NCBI GenBank assembly: GCA_001724995.1 | Contig: MEFD01000012.1 | Coordinates: 124,001-188,000, forward strand | Direction of reading: 5' to 3' | Source of the DNA: Rubrivivax sp. SCN 71-131 | GTDB taxonomy: Bacteria; Pseudomonadota; Gammaproteobacteria; Burkholderiales; Burkholderiaceae_C | DNA: 64,000 nucleotides | Shown here: positions 62,054 through 64,000 of the stretch, piece by piece | Layout: each line of letters begins with the position of its first letter | Position numbering within the stretch: the stretch's first letter is position 1 | Translations under genes and position numbers: made by a program | The notes under the pieces: generated by a model | The model's input: only the letters and a program-made list of their open reading frames with translations | Database searches by the model: none | What the model was told of the DNA's origin: nothing

Positions 62054-62317
62054 TTATGGTGCCGCGCCCAGCAGCGGCAGCAGGCCGCCGGCACGGTCGA
62101 GCGCGATCAGATCGTCGCAGCCGCCGACATGCGTGTCGCCGATGAAGATCTGCGGCACCGTGCGCCGCCCGGTGAGCTCGATCATGTGGTCGCGCTGCGC
62201 CGCGTCGAGGTCGATGCGGATCTCCTCGATCTGCTCGACGCCGCGCTGGCGCAGCAGCGCCTTGGCGCGCTGGCAGTAGGGGCAGACCTGGGTCGTGTAC
62301 ATGCGGACGGCGTTCAT
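62054..62317 (-). CDS. grxC: Glutaredoxin 3
   Basis: An 87-residue glutaredoxin with the dithiol active site CPYC ([19 protein letters not shown]), the cis-Pro loop [18 protein letters not shown] and normal length. It reduces disulfides with glutathione. The ATG at 62317 fits the family; it is 56 nt from secB. Confidence 0.95.
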   Translation of the reverse strand: MNAVRMYTTQVCPYCQRAKALLRQRGVEQIEEIRIDLDAAQRDHMIELTGRRTVPQIFIGDTHVGGCDDLIALDRAGGLLPLLGAAP

Positions 62318-62389
62318 GCCGGGTTCCTTGCGCTGCTCGGGTGACCGCATTTTCGCGGCGACGTCATGCCCTTGCCCGCCGTCGGGCGC

Positions 62390-62806
62390 TCAGGCCGGCC
62401 GAGTCGACTTCTCGATCGGCAGGTTCGCGTCACGCCAGGCGCCGTTGCCGCCGGCCACCGCCACCGCGCGCTCGTGGCCGGCCTTGCGCAGCATCGCCGC
62501 GGCACGGCCGGCGCGCGCGCCGGAGGCGCACAGCACGATCAGCGGCAGCGCCTTGTTGCTCGGCAGCTCCTTGGCGCCGGGCAGCGCCGACATCGGCACG
62601 TTGCGCGCCCCGGCGGCGTGGCCGCCGGCGTACTCGGCAGGCTCGCAGACGTCGATCAGCACGCCCTTCTCGCGGTTGATGAGGCGCACCGCCTCGGACG
62701 GCGTCACGCGCGCGACGCCGCCCTTGCCGAGCGCAGGCCAGGCCAGCATGCCGCCGGAGACGAGCGCGAGCAGGATCAGGGGCCAGTTCTCGAGGATGAA
62801 GCTCAC
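62390..62806 (-). CDS. Membrane-anchored rhodanese-like protein (YibN type)
   Basis: A 138-residue protein with one N-terminal helix ([19 protein letters not shown]) and a single rhodanese domain: [20 protein letters not shown] and the active-site loop [16 protein letters not shown] with the catalytic Cys. It resembles E. coli YibN and heads the grxC-secB-gpsA row. Sulfur transfer is possible; the physiological partner is unknown. Confidence 0.9.
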   Translation of the reverse strand: MSFILENWPLILLALVSGGMLAWPALGKGGVARVTPSEAVRLINREKGVLIDVCEPAEYAGGHAAGARNVPMSALPGAKELPSNKALPLIVLCASGARAGRAAAMLRKAGHERAVAVAGGNGAWRDANLPIEKSTRPA

Positions 62807-62848
62807 GGTGCGGGCGGACCCAGGGGTCGCAGGGCAGGAAAACCGCGA

Positions 62849-62858
62849 ATTATAGAAT
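62849..62858. promoter_or_regulatory. Divergent -10 region between rhodanese and gpmA genes
   Basis: The 92-nt gap contains ATTATAGAAT. Read on the minus strand it holds TATAAT (62854-62849), a perfect -10 hexamer for the rhodanese-grxC-secB-gpsA row; on the plus strand TAGAAT (62853-62858) could serve gpmA. No good -35 partner is visible on either side. Confidence 0.45.
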
Positions 62859-62898
62859 CGCCCGTTCCGTAGACCTCCCGAGCCGGCCCGCGACCGCC

Positions 62899-63645
62899 AT
62901 GCACAAGCTTGTCCTGATCCGCCACGGCGAATCGACCTGGAACCTCGAGAACCGCTTCACCGGCTGGACCGACGTGCCCTTGACGGCAACCGGGGTGCAG
63001 CAGGCGCGCGAGGCCGGCCGGCTGCTCGCGGCCGAGGGCTTCGAGTTCGACCTCGCCTACACCTCGGTGCTCAAGCGCGCGATCTGGACGCTGTGGCACG
63101 GCCTGGACGCGCTGGACCGCACCTGGCTCCCGGTCGTCAACGACTGGCGTCTCAACGAGCGCCACTACGGCGCGCTGCAGGGCCTGAACAAGGCCGAGAC
63201 GGCGCGCCGGTACGGCGAGGAGCAGGTGCTCACCTGGCGCCGCAGCTACGACACGCCGCCGCCCGCGCTGCAGGCCGACGACCCGCGCAGCGAGCACGGC
63301 GACCGCCGCTACGCCGGCCTGTCACGCGCGCAGTTCCCGCTCACCGAATGCCTGAAGGACACCGTCGCGCGCGTGCTGCCCTGCTGGCACGAGCAACTCG
63401 CGCCCGCCATCCGCCGCGGGCAGCGCGTGCTGCTGGTGGCGCACGGCAACAGCATCCGCGCGCTCGTCAAGTACCTCGACGGCATCGGCGACGCCGAGAT
63501 CGTCGGCCTGAACATCCCCAACGGCATCCCGCTCGTCTACGAGCTCGACGACGAACTGCGCCCGCTGCGCCACTACTACCTCGGCGACGCCGAGGCCGCG
63601 GCCCAGGCCGCGGCGGCGGTGGCGGGTCAGGGCAAGGGCGGCTGA
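62899..63645 (+). CDS. gpmA: 2,3-bisphosphoglycerate-dependent phosphoglycerate mutase
   Basis: The 248-residue glycolytic enzyme has the phospho-His motif [20 protein letters not shown] (first His), [14 protein letters not shown], the second His in [16 protein letters not shown] and [14 protein letters not shown]. It interconverts 3- and 2-phosphoglycerate. Length and motifs are normal for dPGM. Confidence 0.97.
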   Translation: MHKLVLIRHGESTWNLENRFTGWTDVPLTATGVQQAREAGRLLAAEGFEFDLAYTSVLKRAIWTLWHGLDALDRTWLPVVNDWRLNERHYGALQGLNKAETARRYGEEQVLTWRRSYDTPPPALQADDPRSEHGDRRYAGLSRAQFPLTECLKDTVARVLPCWHEQLAPAIRRGQRVLLVAHGNSIRALVKYLDGIGDAEIVGLNIPNGIPLVYELDDELRPLRHYYLGDAEAAAQAAAAVAGQGKGG

Positions 63646-63661
63646 GGCCGCAGCGGCCGGA

Positions 63662-64000
63662 TCAGCCAGCCGCCCATTCCTCCAATGCCCGCGCCAGCAG
63701 CGGCGCGACGCTGACGCAGTTGCTTGCGTGCGGCACGCTGTCGGTGCTCCAGACCCGGCGCACGCCGGCGGCGTGCAGGCGCTCGATGGCGTCGCCGACG
63801 AAGAGGCCGTGCGTGACGGCGACGTCGACGCTGGCCGCGCCGCGCGCGCGCAGCGCCGCAGCCGCGTCGACGAGCGTGCGGCCGGTGCTGGCGACGTCGT
63901 CCAGCAGCACCGCGGCGCGGCCTGCGACGTCGATGCTGGGCAGGCTCACGCGCACTTCGTGGTCGCCCAGGCGCTGCTTGCGTGCGACCAGGTAGGGCAG
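63662..64000 (-). CDS. Phosphoribosyltransferase / PRPP synthetase-like protein, 3' part
   Basis: The gene runs off the right edge; 112 codons plus stop are visible. The PRPP-binding loop AAVLLDDVASTGRTLVDAAA, the upstream ARKQRLGDHEV segment and the VTHGLFVGDAIERLHAAGVR end match ribose-phosphate pyrophosphokinase paralogues. The frame is open to base 64000, so the internal GTG at 63955 is not the start. It is convergent with gpmA, 16 nt apart. Whether it is the housekeeping Prs or a paralogue cannot be decided. Confidence 0.82.
   Translation of the reverse strand: MPYLVARKQRLGDHEVRVSLPSIDVAGRAAVLLDDVASTGRTLVDAAAALRARGAASVDVAVTHGLFVGDAIERLHAAGVRRVWSTDSVPHASNCVSVAPLLARALEEWAAG

Noticed and set aside
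1-64000. tRNA or rRNA genes, CRISPR arrays, insertion sequences, prophage or integrase genes.
   Set aside because: I looked in the intergenic gaps and among the protein frames and found no cloverleaf, repeat-spacer array, transposase or phage protein.

Overview
The window is a very GC-rich, densely packed bacterial chromosome segment. Gene content and order point to a betaproteobacterium of the order Burkholderiales, probably the Rubrivivax/Leptothrix/Comamonadaceae side. The taxon-specific signals are the caa3 oxidase block (coxB, ctaD, small assembly protein, ctaG, DUF2970, ctaE, DUF2909, surf1, Sco-like, ctaB, sco), rpoH next to it, the dsbC-ubiH pair, the yceD/maf/rsmI-like set and the rhodanese-grxC-secB-gpsA row. 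I see no rRNA, tRNA, CRISPR array, insertion sequence or phage gene. Almost all genes abut or overlap by 1-25 nt, so most strands read as long translationally coupled operons.

Layout. 1-3.4 kb: housekeeping (YceD, Maf/YceF, RsmI-like methyltransferase, RhlE helicase). 3.6-14.2 kb: first glycan region, with two GT2 enzymes, an O-antigen-ligase/polymerase-like membrane protein, a 1096-residue methyltransferase-methyltransferase-GT2 fusion and a TPR/O-GlcNAc-transferase-like protein (GT41), facing a convergent GT2 that sits directly behind a parvulin prolyl isomerase. 15.2-17.1 kb: a secreted 605-residue surface-type protein with its own promoter and a strong terminator. 17.3-28.4 kb: a complete type II secretion operon in the Xanthomonas xps order E-F-G-H-I-J-K-L-M-N(C)-D plus a small lipoprotein, preceded by an OafA-type acyltransferase. 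29.6-40.7 kb: second glycan region with a nucleotide-sugar 4,6-dehydratase, PglC-type phosphosugar transferase, DegT-type aminotransferase, methyltransferase, GT2, GT4, left-handed beta-helix acyltransferase and a flippase. It is interrupted by a decayed partial copy of the dehydratase, two toxin-antitoxin modules (DUF433/DUF5615 and Phd/PIN) and a Uma2 protein. 40.8-48.8 kb: housekeeping (lysS, enoyl-CoA hydratase, dsbC, ubiH-like, MOSC protein, ychF, a tartrate/malate dehydrogenase). 48.8-49.8 kb: rpoH with a perfect CIRCE operator. 49.9-58.0 kb: the caa3 cytochrome oxidase operon and its assembly factors, without ctaA. 58.4-64 kb: BioC-like methyltransferase, comF, trmL, gpsA, secB, grxC, rhodanese, gpmA and the end of a PRPP-synthetase-like gene.

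How the parts may work together. The second glycan block can make a 4-amino-4,6-dideoxy sugar, load it onto undecaprenyl phosphate, extend it with two glycosyltransferases and flip it. The first block supplies further glycosyltransferases, a ligase/polymerase and a cytoplasmic Ser/Thr-type O-GlcNAc-transferase homologue. The secreted surface protein, the periplasmic prolyl isomerase with its linked glycosyltransferase, and the type II secretion system lie between the two blocks, which suggests, as inference only, a locus for a glycosylated cell-surface product. The most solid unusual observations are the CIRCE element in front of rpoH, the loss of ctaA from the oxidase cluster, the methyltransferase-methyltransferase-glycosyltransferase fusion, and the dehydratase copy that has lost segments of 297, 90 and 21 nt, all multiples of three, next to an inserted toxin-antitoxin module.
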